From Bryobacterales bacterium (GTDB taxonomy: Bacteria; Acidobacteriota; Terriglobia; Bryobacterales; Bryobacteraceae): a DNA stretch of 7,569 nucleotides. Below, in pieces: positions 1-7,030 of the stretch (position 1 is its first letter; the number at the start of each line of letters is the position of its first letter). A program made the translations under genes and the position numbers. The DNA is taken from contig DNFG01000115.1 in NCBI GenBank assembly GCA_003487005.1, forward strand, positions 1 to 7,569, in the 5' to 3' direction. The notes under the pieces are model-generated. The model did not search any database, had not been told where the DNA came from, and saw only the letters and a program-made list of their open reading frames with translations.

Positions 1-1
1 G

Positions 2-1639
2 GAGGGGGGTGATTACGATTTCGGGGCGTATTTCCGCGAGTTGACGGCCCATATTGATAGCACTCTACGCACGCTGACCGGGCGGCGGCACCGGGCTACG
101 TCCGGATTGAGCATGGGCGGGTACATGAGCCTCTACCTGAGCGCGCGGTATCCGGATCTGATCGGGAGCGCGTCGGCGTTCAATCCGGGGCCGGAATTTT
201 ATGCGGGGGAGAAGGGCCGGCGGGTGTTGTGGCGGCCGAAAGATCATGTCCCGAACCACACGCACTCGATGGTGAGGCTGATCCGCGCGAGCGGGGACTA
301 CATCAGCCAGTACCACGAGGAGACGCGCCTGGCGTACGCGCGGAACGAGGCGGTGGATTTCGAGTTCCGGCAGGACGAGTATCACCGGCACTGGGCGACA
401 TCGATTGGGGAGACGTTTGCATTTCACCAGCGGGCTTTCGCGAATCCAGCGCTGGACACGAGGCCGGGCCGGTTTCATCACGCGAATGCGCACGAGCGGT
501 TCGCGGTTTGGGGCTGGGGATTCGAGGCGCGGGGCGGCGGAGCGGGCTACACGGTGGTTTCGGATGTTTCGGAGACGGGATTACGGGTCGAAACGCGGCG
601 GTGGGCGCCGGATGGGCCGCCGGTGGCGGGTCGCGAGGTGGCCGTGACGACACCAGCGCTGTACCGGGCGGGGGCCGGGTACACCGTGCAAGCCGCGCCT
701 CTGGAAGGCGGTCCGGCGCGCCAGTTCCATTTGCAGGCGGGCGCGGATGGGCGCCTGAAGTTCACGGTGGACGGGGCGGGGTGTCAGGTGAGCATCACGG
801 GACCGGGTGCGGGCGTGCAGGCGCCGGTGCTGTTGCCGGTGGGCCGGGGCGACGTGCTGCGGGTGCTGCCGGGGGTGGAGGTGGGGTTGCCGGTCCGGGT
901 CCACAATCCGCGGACGGAGGCGTTGAAGGACCTTCGAGTGACTCTGGAGAGTGACTATCCAACGGTGAACTTTGTACAGAGAAACGCGACAATTGCCGAA
1001 ATCGCGCCGGGCGGCGTGGTGGATCTGTCGAAAGAACTGAAGGCGCAATTCACGGCGGCGGCGGGGGATTTCGCGATGGCGCGGATCCGGGTCCGGATGG
1101 TGGGGACGACAGCGAATCTCGAGGTGCTGATCGCGCCGGAAGGGATGCAGGCGCCGCTGGCGGTGGAGATTCTGGATGGACGGACGCACACATTCCCGGT
1201 GTTTCGCCAGAAGGGCAATCAGGGTGGGGGCTTCACGGAGCAGCGGACGGTAACCGAAGGCAAAGGCAACGGAAATGGTGTGCTTGAACCGGGGGAGGAG
1301 GCAACGATCTGGGTCAAACTGGCGCAAGGGCTGGATCCCTTCGACAAAGGGCACTGGTACCGGGCGCGGGTGCATGCCGATTCGCCGTGGATCACGGAAG
1401 CGGAGCGGTTGGAGGAGCAGAAGCAGCGGGAATGGACAGGCGCGAAGGAGTTGACGAGCGTGGTCCGGATGGCGGCGGAGACGCCACGCGAAGTGCAAAT
1501 TCCGCTGATTCTGCGCAACGAAAGCTGGAGTTTTCACTACACGCCGGACGTGCGCTATGGAACCGAGCCTCTATATCAAGCATTCCAGTTGCACCGCTGG
1601 CATGTCCACAGGATGGTGGTGGCGGCACCGGAGAAGTGA
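2..1639 (+). CDS. Esterase-family alpha/beta hydrolase with long C-terminal beta-rich region (5' partial)
   Basis: The reading frame is open from the first complete codon of the window, so the start and probably a signal peptide lie upstream; an internal TTG at 41 is not a convincing start. Counting from position 2, residues 34-39 read GLSMGG, the nucleophile elbow of the esterase D/feruloyl esterase-type family, with Ser37 as nucleophile. Asp99 (in ASGDY) is the likely acid, and His128 or His130 (in YHRHW) the likely base. Only about 36 residues precede the serine, so roughly 100 residues of the hydrolase domain are missing. After about residue 150 the protein turns beta-rich and continues for about 390 residues, with Ig-like strands and an acidic GNGVLEPGE segment near residues 424-432 that resembles calcium-binding loops. 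Family knowledge: such esterases remove acyl or feruloyl groups from carbohydrates. The substrate here is unknown. It is probably exported and is the first visible gene of the run. Confidence 0.85.
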   Translation, partial: EGGDYDFGAYFRELTAHIDSTLRTLTGRRHRATSGLSMGGYMSLYLSARYPDLIGSASAFNPGPEFYAGEKGRRVLWRPKDHVPNHTHSMVRLIRASGDYISQYHEETRLAYARNEAVDFEFRQDEYHRHWATSIGETFAFHQRAFANPALDTRPGRFHHANAHERFAVWGWGFEARGGGAGYTVVSDVSETGLRVETRRWAPDGPPVAGREVAVTTPALYRAGAGYTVQAAPLEGGPARQFHLQAGADGRLKFTVDGAGCQVSITGPGAGVQAPVLLPVGRGDVLRVLPGVEVGLPVRVHNPRTEALKDLRVTLESDYPTVNFVQRNATIAEIAPGGVVDLSKELKAQFTAAAGDFAMARIRVRMVGTTANLEVLIAPEGMQAPLAVEILDGRTHTFPVFRQKGNQGGGFTEQRTVTEGKGNGNGVLEPGEEATIWVKLAQGLDPFDKGHWYRARVHADSPWITEAERLEEQKQREWTGAKELTSVVRMAAETPREVQIPLILRNESWSFHYTPDVRYGTEPLYQAFQLHRWHVHRMVVAAPEK

Positions 1640-1658
1640 ACGAAGTCAGAGCTTGGCT

Positions 1659-1664
1659 GGAGGA
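1659..1664 (+). promoter_or_regulatory. Ribosome binding site for the transglutaminase-like gene
   Basis: GGAGGA lies 8 nt before the ATG at 1673, in the 33 bp gap after the esterase stop codon. It fixes the start and supports translation from a shared mRNA. Confidence 0.7.
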
Positions 1665-1672
1665 CAACGCAA

Positions 1673-3382
1673 ATGCGGCAGGCGACGATCGCGAAATGGC
1701 TGATGGCGGCGCTGCTGGCTGGCGCGGGGACTGGATTGCTGGCGCAAAGCCAGCCCGTGGAAGGGGTGGTCCTCAGCAACGACGCGTGGCCGCGGGCGAC
1801 GCGGTTGAGCGAGTGGACGGCGGATGTTGTCCGCATTTCGGGGCTCGAAAAAGCGAGCGAAACGGCGCAAGGGAAGGCATTTTTCGAGTGGCTGAGGCTG
1901 TTTTCAAAGATGGCCGTTGGCGGGATGATTCAGTCGTTCGAGGGCCCCTATGGGCAGGAGCGGCCGGTGTTGGACGCGCACAAGCAGTTGTTCGTCTATG
2001 GTTGGGGGTTTTGCGATACATCAAGCCGGATTGCGGAGGCGGCGTGGAAGGAGTACAAGCGCGACGTGAAGGCGGCGACGCGGGTCATCACCCAGCACGA
2101 GGACGGCGGGTATCACACGATGTACAGTTTGCGGCTGGATGGCCGGGATGCTGCGTTCGATCCGCGTTATGGATACTATCTGATCGAGCGCGATGCGCCC
2201 GACGCGCGGGTGCTGGGTTGGGCGGAATTGAGGGGTAAATTCGAGCAGAATCGCGCATTTAAGCACCGTTCCGGGCCCTTTTTCGAGATCGCGGGGAAGG
2301 AGTGGGACCGGGCGCTGCTGCTGGAAGCAGCCTACTTCGAGAGCGAGGCCGCGTGGCGGGCGGCGGGGGCGCCGATCGAGAATGTCTTTGGCGACACCGC
2401 GTACACGATGGGGACCCGTTTTCACGAGATGGGGTTCACGCTGCTGCGGGGGATGACGATCGTGCGGCGCTGGGACAATGAGGCGCGCAAGTTCTACATT
2501 CCAGCGGGCGAGCGGACGAAGCGCGAGTGGCCGTTTCTGCCGAGCGGGCGGTTCTATCGCGTAACAGAGCAGTCGCATGGGGGCAATTGGCCGAAGAACG
2601 ACCCGAATTATGGGCGGATCCAGCAGTATCTGAGCCAGGTGCCGGCGGCGGAGGGGTATCCGGAGGAGGTGGCGGGGGGACGGACGATCGGGCAGGCGTC
2701 GGGGGTGATCGATTACCGGCCGAAGCTGAGCGATCCGGCTTACCTGGACGGGCTTGTGCCAGGCGGGACGTTGCGCCATTCGGCGGAGGCGCCCTATTTG
2801 CGGCCCGCGCGGGCGGGCGAGGGCGGCGAGGCGGTTTTCGATATTCGTTCGCCCTTTATCCTGGTGGATGGGACGCTATCTGCAGACCTGGTGGGGGCAG
2901 GCACGGAGGTGGCGATCCGGACATTCGCGCCGAAGCCGCGCAACGCGGCGGAGCCGGATGAATGGTCGGAGTGGGAGATTTTGCGCACGGGGGCGGGAAC
3001 GCACTCGGTCGAGTTGGGGCGGCCCCGGTTCAACGGCAAACAAGTCAGCATTCACGGGGTGTACCGGTTCCAGTTGCGGGTCCGGGTGCCGGGGGGCGCC
3101 GGGCCAGCGGGATTGAATGGACTCGCTCTACAACTGCACTTTGAGAACGGAATTATGTCGATTCCGCCGCTCTTTGCGGGTACAAACACGCTTCGATTCC
3201 GGGTGGCGGAGGCGGGCGCGCTGAAGGGGCCGGTGACGGTGGAGTACCGCTATGAGACGGCGGCCGGGGAGAAAGCCCACCGGCAGGTGCTGCGTCCGGC
3301 GGATTTCAGGGAGGGTGAGGCGGTGTACAGGGCCGAGGCTCCGGGTTTGACGCGGTGCCGGACGGTTTCGGTGTCGTACTGA
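1673..3382 (+). CDS. Secreted transglutaminase-like (Cys-His-Asp) protein with C-terminal beta domains
   Basis: The protein has 569 residues. The N-terminus is a signal peptide: basic residues, a hydrophobic stretch at about 9-23, and a likely cut after AQS (residue 26). No family is obvious at first sight, but the layout of a transglutaminase-like fold is visible: Cys114 in GWGFC followed by a helix (SSRIAEAAWKEY), His148 in GGYHTMYSLRLDG, and Asp163 in AAFDPRYGYY. The Cys-to-His gap of 34 and His-to-Asp gap of 15 match the Cys-His-Asp triad of bacterial transglutaminase/protease-like domains, which cleave or rearrange amide bonds or bind peptides. Residues of about 240-340 are unassigned. 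The region from about 385 to the end is beta-rich, with a WSEWEIL segment near 430, and could be a binding or jelly-roll domain. It sits between an esterase and a heparinase-like gene, so a role on the same polymer or glycoprotein is inferred. The triad assignment is by eye; catalysis is not shown. Confidence 0.75.
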   Translation: MRQATIAKWLMAALLAGAGTGLLAQSQPVEGVVLSNDAWPRATRLSEWTADVVRISGLEKASETAQGKAFFEWLRLFSKMAVGGMIQSFEGPYGQERPVLDAHKQLFVYGWGFCDTSSRIAEAAWKEYKRDVKAATRVITQHEDGGYHTMYSLRLDGRDAAFDPRYGYYLIERDAPDARVLGWAELRGKFEQNRAFKHRSGPFFEIAGKEWDRALLLEAAYFESEAAWRAAGAPIENVFGDTAYTMGTRFHEMGFTLLRGMTIVRRWDNEARKFYIPAGERTKREWPFLPSGRFYRVTEQSHGGNWPKNDPNYGRIQQYLSQVPAAEGYPEEVAGGRTIGQASGVIDYRPKLSDPAYLDGLVPGGTLRHSAEAPYLRPARAGEGGEAVFDIRSPFILVDGTLSADLVGAGTEVAIRTFAPKPRNAAEPDEWSEWEILRTGAGTHSVELGRPRFNGKQVSIHGVYRFQLRVRVPGGAGPAGLNGLALQLHFENGIMSIPPLFAGTNTLRFRVAEAGALKGPVTVEYRYETAAGEKAHRQVLRPADFREGEAVYRAEAPGLTRCRTVSVSY

Positions 3383-3387
3383 CCCAG

Positions 3388-3393
3388 AAGGAG
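3388..3393 (+). promoter_or_regulatory. Ribosome binding site for the heparinase-like gene
   Basis: AAGGAG lies 9 nt before the ATG at 3403 and 6 nt before an adjacent in-frame GTG at 3400. It rules out the in-frame ATG at 3355, which lies inside the preceding gene and lacks a comparable site. Translation at 3400 or 3403 leaves a 17-20 bp gap after the upstream stop. Confidence 0.7.
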
Positions 3394-3402
3394 AGCGAAG
3401 TG

Positions 3403-5715
3403 ATGACTCTCTCGATTCGCTACACTGTCTGGCTCGTCTGCCTGGTGGGGGTTGCCACTGCGCAGAGGGCGCCGCACACGCCGCCCGTGGCGGCGCCGGA
3501 GGTGGCGGCGGGACATCCACGGCTGGTGTTTGGGGCGGGGCGTTCGGTGGAGCAGGTCCGGGGGCTGTACCGGACGGACGCCTTCTTTCGCTCAACTTTC
3601 GATCAGGCTTTGGTTGCGTGCGAAACGGCCGGCCATCCGGCGATGGCGGCGGCGTGCTGGATCGTGAGCGGCGACGACCGGCACGCGCGAACGGCGGTGC
3701 GGTTGCTGGACGAGGCGAAGATCACGGAGAGCGGGTCGGGCAGCTATTCGAATATCTGGTCGTTCGCGCTGGCGTGGGACTGGCTGTATCATCATCCCGA
3801 GTTGGCCGGGGGCCGGCGGGAGCGGGTGGCGGCGCGGATTGGCGAGCGGTTGTCCACGGAACTGGCTCAGTTGGACGACACCGGGATGGCGCTGTGGCAC
3901 GGGCGCAATCAGGCGGCGAACGGCGCGATGGTGGCGGCGGTGGCGCTGGATGGCGAGGCGGCACAGCGGGGCCGGGCGACGGCGCACTACATCGAAGCCC
4001 TGCGTGCGCTGGATTTCTCCGAGGGTTGGCCGGAGGGGCCGAGTTACTGGATCTACAACCGGGCGTTGCCCTACGCGGTGGCGGCCGACTGTTATCTGAC
4101 GGCGACCGGGCAGGAGGCGCTGGCCGGGCTGAATGTGCGCTCAATTATGCGCAAAATCGGGCTCTGGACGCTATATCAGTACGGGCCGAACGGCATTTTC
4201 GAGCCATTTGGGGATTCGGCTGGGTCGCTCCGGCTTGGGGAAACGGGGATGTGGGAGGCGAGTGCGGACTATTTCGCGCGGCTGTCGCGGGATCCGGCAC
4301 TGGCGGCCGGAGCCCGGTTTTTGCGTTCGCGATCGCCGGCCCCTTACGGGAAGCGTCCAATCCACTGGTATGCCGCACTGGCGTACGAACCGGCGCCGCC
4401 GGCAGGGGCGGGAAGCGATTCACGGCCGGAGTTGATCTTGAGGAAGAGCCTGCCGCAGGCGATGCTGTTCGGGCGGCGGTCGCTGGGCGTGGCGTTCTTC
4501 CGGGGGGTCTGGGGCGACGCGGACGAACTGTTTGCCACCTTCAAGGCGGGCGACCTGCTGGCGCATCATGATCACTACAACAACGGACATTTCAGCATCC
4601 AGCAGCGCGGCCTGCTGGCGCCGTTGACGGGGGTTTACGGGGCTTCGTCCTACACGGGGGCCTACCGGCTGGGCTACGCGATTCAGACGGTGGCGTCCAA
4701 CAGTTTGTTGGTGCTGAGTCCTGGGGAGAGATCGCGGGCGCTGCTGGCGCAGCCTTCGTCACCGTGGACGGCTTTGTCGGGCGGCCAGCGGGTGATCCGG
4801 CCGACGGGGTTTGATTGCGTCAGTCTCGATGACTTCCGGCGGTCGCTGGAGGCGGGGCCACGGCTGGAGAGGGCGGAGATCACGGCATTCGAGAGTGTGG
4901 CCGGGCGAGGCGACTACATCGCGGTGGATATCACGGCGTCCTACAATTCGACGCGGTATGCCGAACCGGGTGCGGCGGCGAAGGTGTCGATGGTGACGCG
5001 GCAGTTCCTGTATCTGCGGGAGGCGCCGGCGTTTGTGGTCTTTGATCGCGTGGAGACGACGCTGCCGGGGTTCACTCCGAAATTTCTGCTGCACGCGATT
5101 GCGAAGCCGGAGACCGCGACAGAGCAACTGTTGACCGGCGCGGGTCCGGAAGACGGGATTCTGGAGACACGCGACCGCGAGGTGACGATTCGCGGTGAAG
5201 GGAGTGTTCTGACACAGCGGGTGCTGCTACCGGAGCCGAGCCGGGCATTGAAGATCGGTGGGCCGAATTTCGCTGGCTATGTGGAGGCGGATGGCGATCA
5301 GACGACGGGATTCAACGGAACGAATCTGACGCCGGACGCGGGCAAGGGCGCCGGTGGACCGAAGCCACTGGGGCTTTGGCGGGTGGAGGTGGAGCCGGAG
5401 CCAGGGGCGGGCGGGACCTCGCACCGGTTCCTGAATGTGCTGCTGCCGGGGGCGGGCGGTGCATCCGTCCAGATGATCAAGAACGGCGACGGGATCGTGG
5501 CGTTGCGTGTGGGTGGCAGCGTGGCCGTGTTCGCCCACGATGCCCGGCCGTTGAGCCGGGTAGAGTTGGAACTGGAGAGCGAGGCAGAATGTTGGATTGT
5601 GGATGCGCGGCCCGGCGCGGTGTACTCGATGCCGGGCGGCACGGTGACCGCCAGCGGTGAAGGGGTGCTGGTGGTGAAGCGGCCTCGGGGCCGGTTGGTG
5701 CTCGAAGCGAAGTAG
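3403..5715 (+). CDS. Secreted heparinase II/III-like protein (polysaccharide lyase-type)
   Basis: Starting at ATG 3403 the protein has 770 residues and a signal peptide cut after ATA (residue 20). The first ~340 residues are helix-rich, as expected for the (alpha/alpha) toroid of heparinase II/III-type lyases (PL12/15/17/21 relatives). His166 and Asn169 lie in WHGRNQAANG, and Glu211-Gly212 and Tyr215 lie in WPEGPSYW, the family's region of catalytic Asn/His and Tyr. The second half is the beta-sandwich module; it opens with a His-rich motif at residues 388-397 (HHDHYNNGHF), matching the family's HxHxDxxxF metal/active-site element but with Asn393 at the Asp position. A later SNSLLVL stretch stands where HN-T is common. 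Family knowledge: these enzymes eliminate uronate-containing glycans. The substrate cannot be told from sequence and the substitutions leave activity open. It is probably co-transcribed with the esterase and transglutaminase-like genes. Confidence 0.85.
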   Translation: MTLSIRYTVWLVCLVGVATAQRAPHTPPVAAPEVAAGHPRLVFGAGRSVEQVRGLYRTDAFFRSTFDQALVACETAGHPAMAAACWIVSGDDRHARTAVRLLDEAKITESGSGSYSNIWSFALAWDWLYHHPELAGGRRERVAARIGERLSTELAQLDDTGMALWHGRNQAANGAMVAAVALDGEAAQRGRATAHYIEALRALDFSEGWPEGPSYWIYNRALPYAVAADCYLTATGQEALAGLNVRSIMRKIGLWTLYQYGPNGIFEPFGDSAGSLRLGETGMWEASADYFARLSRDPALAAGARFLRSRSPAPYGKRPIHWYAALAYEPAPPAGAGSDSRPELILRKSLPQAMLFGRRSLGVAFFRGVWGDADELFATFKAGDLLAHHDHYNNGHFSIQQRGLLAPLTGVYGASSYTGAYRLGYAIQTVASNSLLVLSPGERSRALLAQPSSPWTALSGGQRVIRPTGFDCVSLDDFRRSLEAGPRLERAEITAFESVAGRGDYIAVDITASYNSTRYAEPGAAAKVSMVTRQFLYLREAPAFVVFDRVETTLPGFTPKFLLHAIAKPETATEQLLTGAGPEDGILETRDREVTIRGEGSVLTQRVLLPEPSRALKIGGPNFAGYVEADGDQTTGFNGTNLTPDAGKGAGGPKPLGLWRVEVEPEPGAGGTSHRFLNVLLPGAGGASVQMIKNGDGIVALRVGGSVAVFAHDARPLSRVELELESEAECWIVDARPGAVYSMPGGTVTASGEGVLVVKRPRGRLVLEAK

Positions 5716-5751
5716 CGCGCGCGGGCTGGGAGAGTGAAACGGCTACCCACG

Positions 5752-5759
5752 AGGAGGTG
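5752..5759 (+). promoter_or_regulatory. Strong ribosome binding site for the amidohydrolase gene
   Basis: AGGAGGTG is a near-perfect anti-16S match, 5 nt before the ATG at 5765. It is the strongest such site in the window and suggests high translation of this gene relative to its neighbours. The 49 bp gap holds no clear promoter or terminator. Confidence 0.75.
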
Positions 5760-5764
5760 GAACG

Positions 5765-6919
5765 ATGTTGAAGAAGTTGACCTGGGTTCTGCTGATGACG
5801 AGCGCGCTTGGGGTTGTTTTCGCGTGGCAGGCTCAACAGCCGGCACAGCCGGCGGCGGCGAAGCCGGTGACCAAGTTCGGGGTGCCGGTGAAGGCGGGCC
5901 CGATGGACGCGGTGCTGGTGAAGGATTACACGCCGGCATCGTCGCTGGTGGTGCCGGAGACGCGGGTGACGCGCGCGCGATTCCCGGTGATCGACGCGCA
6001 TACCCACTCCTCGATGAGCCGCATCAAAACGCGGGCGGATGTCGATGCGTGGGTGAAGACGATGGACGAGAACAACGTGGAGCTGTCGGTGGTGTTCACG
6101 AACGCGCACGGGGCGGAGTTTGACTGGCAGGCGGAGCTGTTTTTGGGGTCGTATCCGAAGCGGTTTCAGGTGTGGTACTCGATCGACGGATCGAACCCGG
6201 ACGCGCCGGATTTCACTGCGCGGACGATTGCGGAACTGGAGCGGGCTTACAAGAAGGGGGCGCGCGGAGTGGGCGAGTTGACGGACAAGGGTTGGGGGGT
6301 GGAGTCGAACGAGCGCAATGCCCTGCCCCGGGCGCGGCGGCTTCGCTTCGATGATCCGCGGCTGGACGCCTTCTGGAAGCGCTGCGGCGAGTTGAACATG
6401 CCGGTCAACATCCACATCGCGGATCATCCGTCGTGCTGGAAGCCTCTCGATGCAAAGCAGGAACGGACGCCCGATTTTCAAACCTACAACCTGGCGGACA
6501 AGGATGTGCCGCCATTTGACGAACTCCTGGCGATGCGCGAAGGGATGCTGGCGCGCAATCCGGGCACGAAGTTCATCTTCTGCCACTTCAGCAACCAGGG
6601 CCATGACACCGCGGCGCTGGGCGCGATGCTGGACCGGTTTCCGAACATGTATCTCGACGTTTCGGCCCGCGACTACGAGATGGGCAGACAGCCACGGACG
6701 ATGAAGCGGTTTCTGGAGAAGTACAAGGACCGGGTGCTGTTCGGAACGGACATGGGCCGGGATGCGGGGATGTATCACGGCTGGTGGCGGCTGATGGAGA
6801 CCGGTGACGAGTATATGCCGGGCCGGATCTGGTGGCCGTATTATGGGCTGGAACTGAGCGAGCCGGTGTTGCGGAGCCTGTACCGGGAGAATGCTCTGCG
6901 GATTTTGAACTGGGAGTGA
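5765..6919 (+). CDS. Secreted amidohydrolase_2-family metal-dependent hydrolase
   Basis: The protein has 384 residues. Its signal peptide is MLKKL plus a hydrophobic core ending VFA (residue 20), followed by a Gln/Ala/Pro-rich linker to about residue 35. The TIM-barrel metal ligands of the amidohydrolase_2 group (PF04909-type) are present in order: HTH at 79-81 in VIDAHTH, Glu171 in GVGEL, His217 in NIHIADH, His274 in FCHFSNQGHD, and Asp329 in LFGTDMG. The ending ENALRILN is typical of the family's last helix. Known members are lactonases, decarboxylases and amide hydrolases; most are cytoplasmic, so an exported one is notable. After the lyase-like gene a sugar-lactone or amide substrate is reasonable, but that is inference. 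It has its own strong ribosome binding site, 49 bp downstream of the preceding stop, so it is probably in the same operon. Its stop codon is 4 bp from the 3' end of the opposing tRNA gene. Confidence 0.88.
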   Translation: MLKKLTWVLLMTSALGVVFAWQAQQPAQPAAAKPVTKFGVPVKAGPMDAVLVKDYTPASSLVVPETRVTRARFPVIDAHTHSSMSRIKTRADVDAWVKTMDENNVELSVVFTNAHGAEFDWQAELFLGSYPKRFQVWYSIDGSNPDAPDFTARTIAELERAYKKGARGVGELTDKGWGVESNERNALPRARRLRFDDPRLDAFWKRCGELNMPVNIHIADHPSCWKPLDAKQERTPDFQTYNLADKDVPPFDELLAMREGMLARNPGTKFIFCHFSNQGHDTAALGAMLDRFPNMYLDVSARDYEMGRQPRTMKRFLEKYKDRVLFGTDMGRDAGMYHGWWRLMETGDEYMPGRIWWPYYGLELSEPVLRSLYRENALRILNWE

Positions 6920-6923
6920 AGGG

Positions 6924-7000
6924 TGGTGGGCGGTGCGGGTCTCGAACCTGCGACCTCCTGCTTGTAAGGCAGGCGCTCTAACCAACTGAGCTAACCGCCC
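6924..7000 (-). tRNA. tRNA-Val (anticodon UAC) with encoded CCA
   Basis: The minus strand folds into a full 77-nt cloverleaf. The acceptor stem GGGCGGU/ACCGCCC has discriminator A and an encoded CCA at 6924-6926. The D arm is GCUC/GAGC with an AGUUGGUUA loop. The anticodon stem CCUGC/GCAGG holds loop CUUACAA, whose anticodon UAC (6964-6966 on the minus strand) reads GUA and other GUN valine codons. The T loop is UUCGAGA. The one defect is an A51-C63 mismatch in the T stem (GCAGG/CCCGC). It lies 30 bp downstream of the ThiF-family stop on the same strand and could be read from that transcript or from a promoter inside that gene. No intrinsic terminator is visible after it. Confidence 0.97.
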
Positions 7001-7016
7001 ACGGTGGGTCTTTTTT
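6997..7016 (+). terminator. Possible intrinsic terminator of the + strand operon
   Basis: On the + strand GCCCA (6997-7001) and TGGGT (7005-7009) can pair around a CGG loop, followed after one C by six T residues (7011-7016). The stem is short (four Watson-Crick pairs plus one G-U), so it is a weak candidate. It overlaps the 5' end of the tRNA on the other strand and is the only terminator-like site downstream of the amidohydrolase gene. Confidence 0.4.
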
Positions 7017-7030
7017 GAGTCTAGCTTGGT

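Noticed and set aside
1..10. The first 10 bp (ggaggggggt) match 7511-7520, hinting at circular overlap of the window ends
   Set aside because: The match is only about 10 bp of G-rich sequence and the bases after it differ, so chance is more likely than a closed circle.
581..1537. 318-codon minus-strand open frame opposite the esterase gene
   Set aside because: Arg/His/Pro-rich composition without motifs, typical of a shadow frame in high-GC DNA.
3618..4571. 317-codon + strand open frame inside the heparinase-like gene
   Set aside because: Gly/Ala/Arg-rich alternate-frame translation with no domain signature; the other frame has the signal peptide and family motifs.
5746..5760. Possible CCAC/GTGG hairpin around the amidohydrolase ribosome binding site, as a translational switch
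   Set aside because: Only four pairs, overlapping the Shine-Dalgarno motif itself; too weak to claim regulation.
5477..6985. 502-codon open frame on the minus strand, opposite the heparinase-like and amidohydrolase genes
   Set aside because: It runs through the complete tRNA gene, is rich in Arg, His and Pro as expected from the antisense of GC-rich codons, shows no recognisable motif, and lies opposite two well-supported genes.
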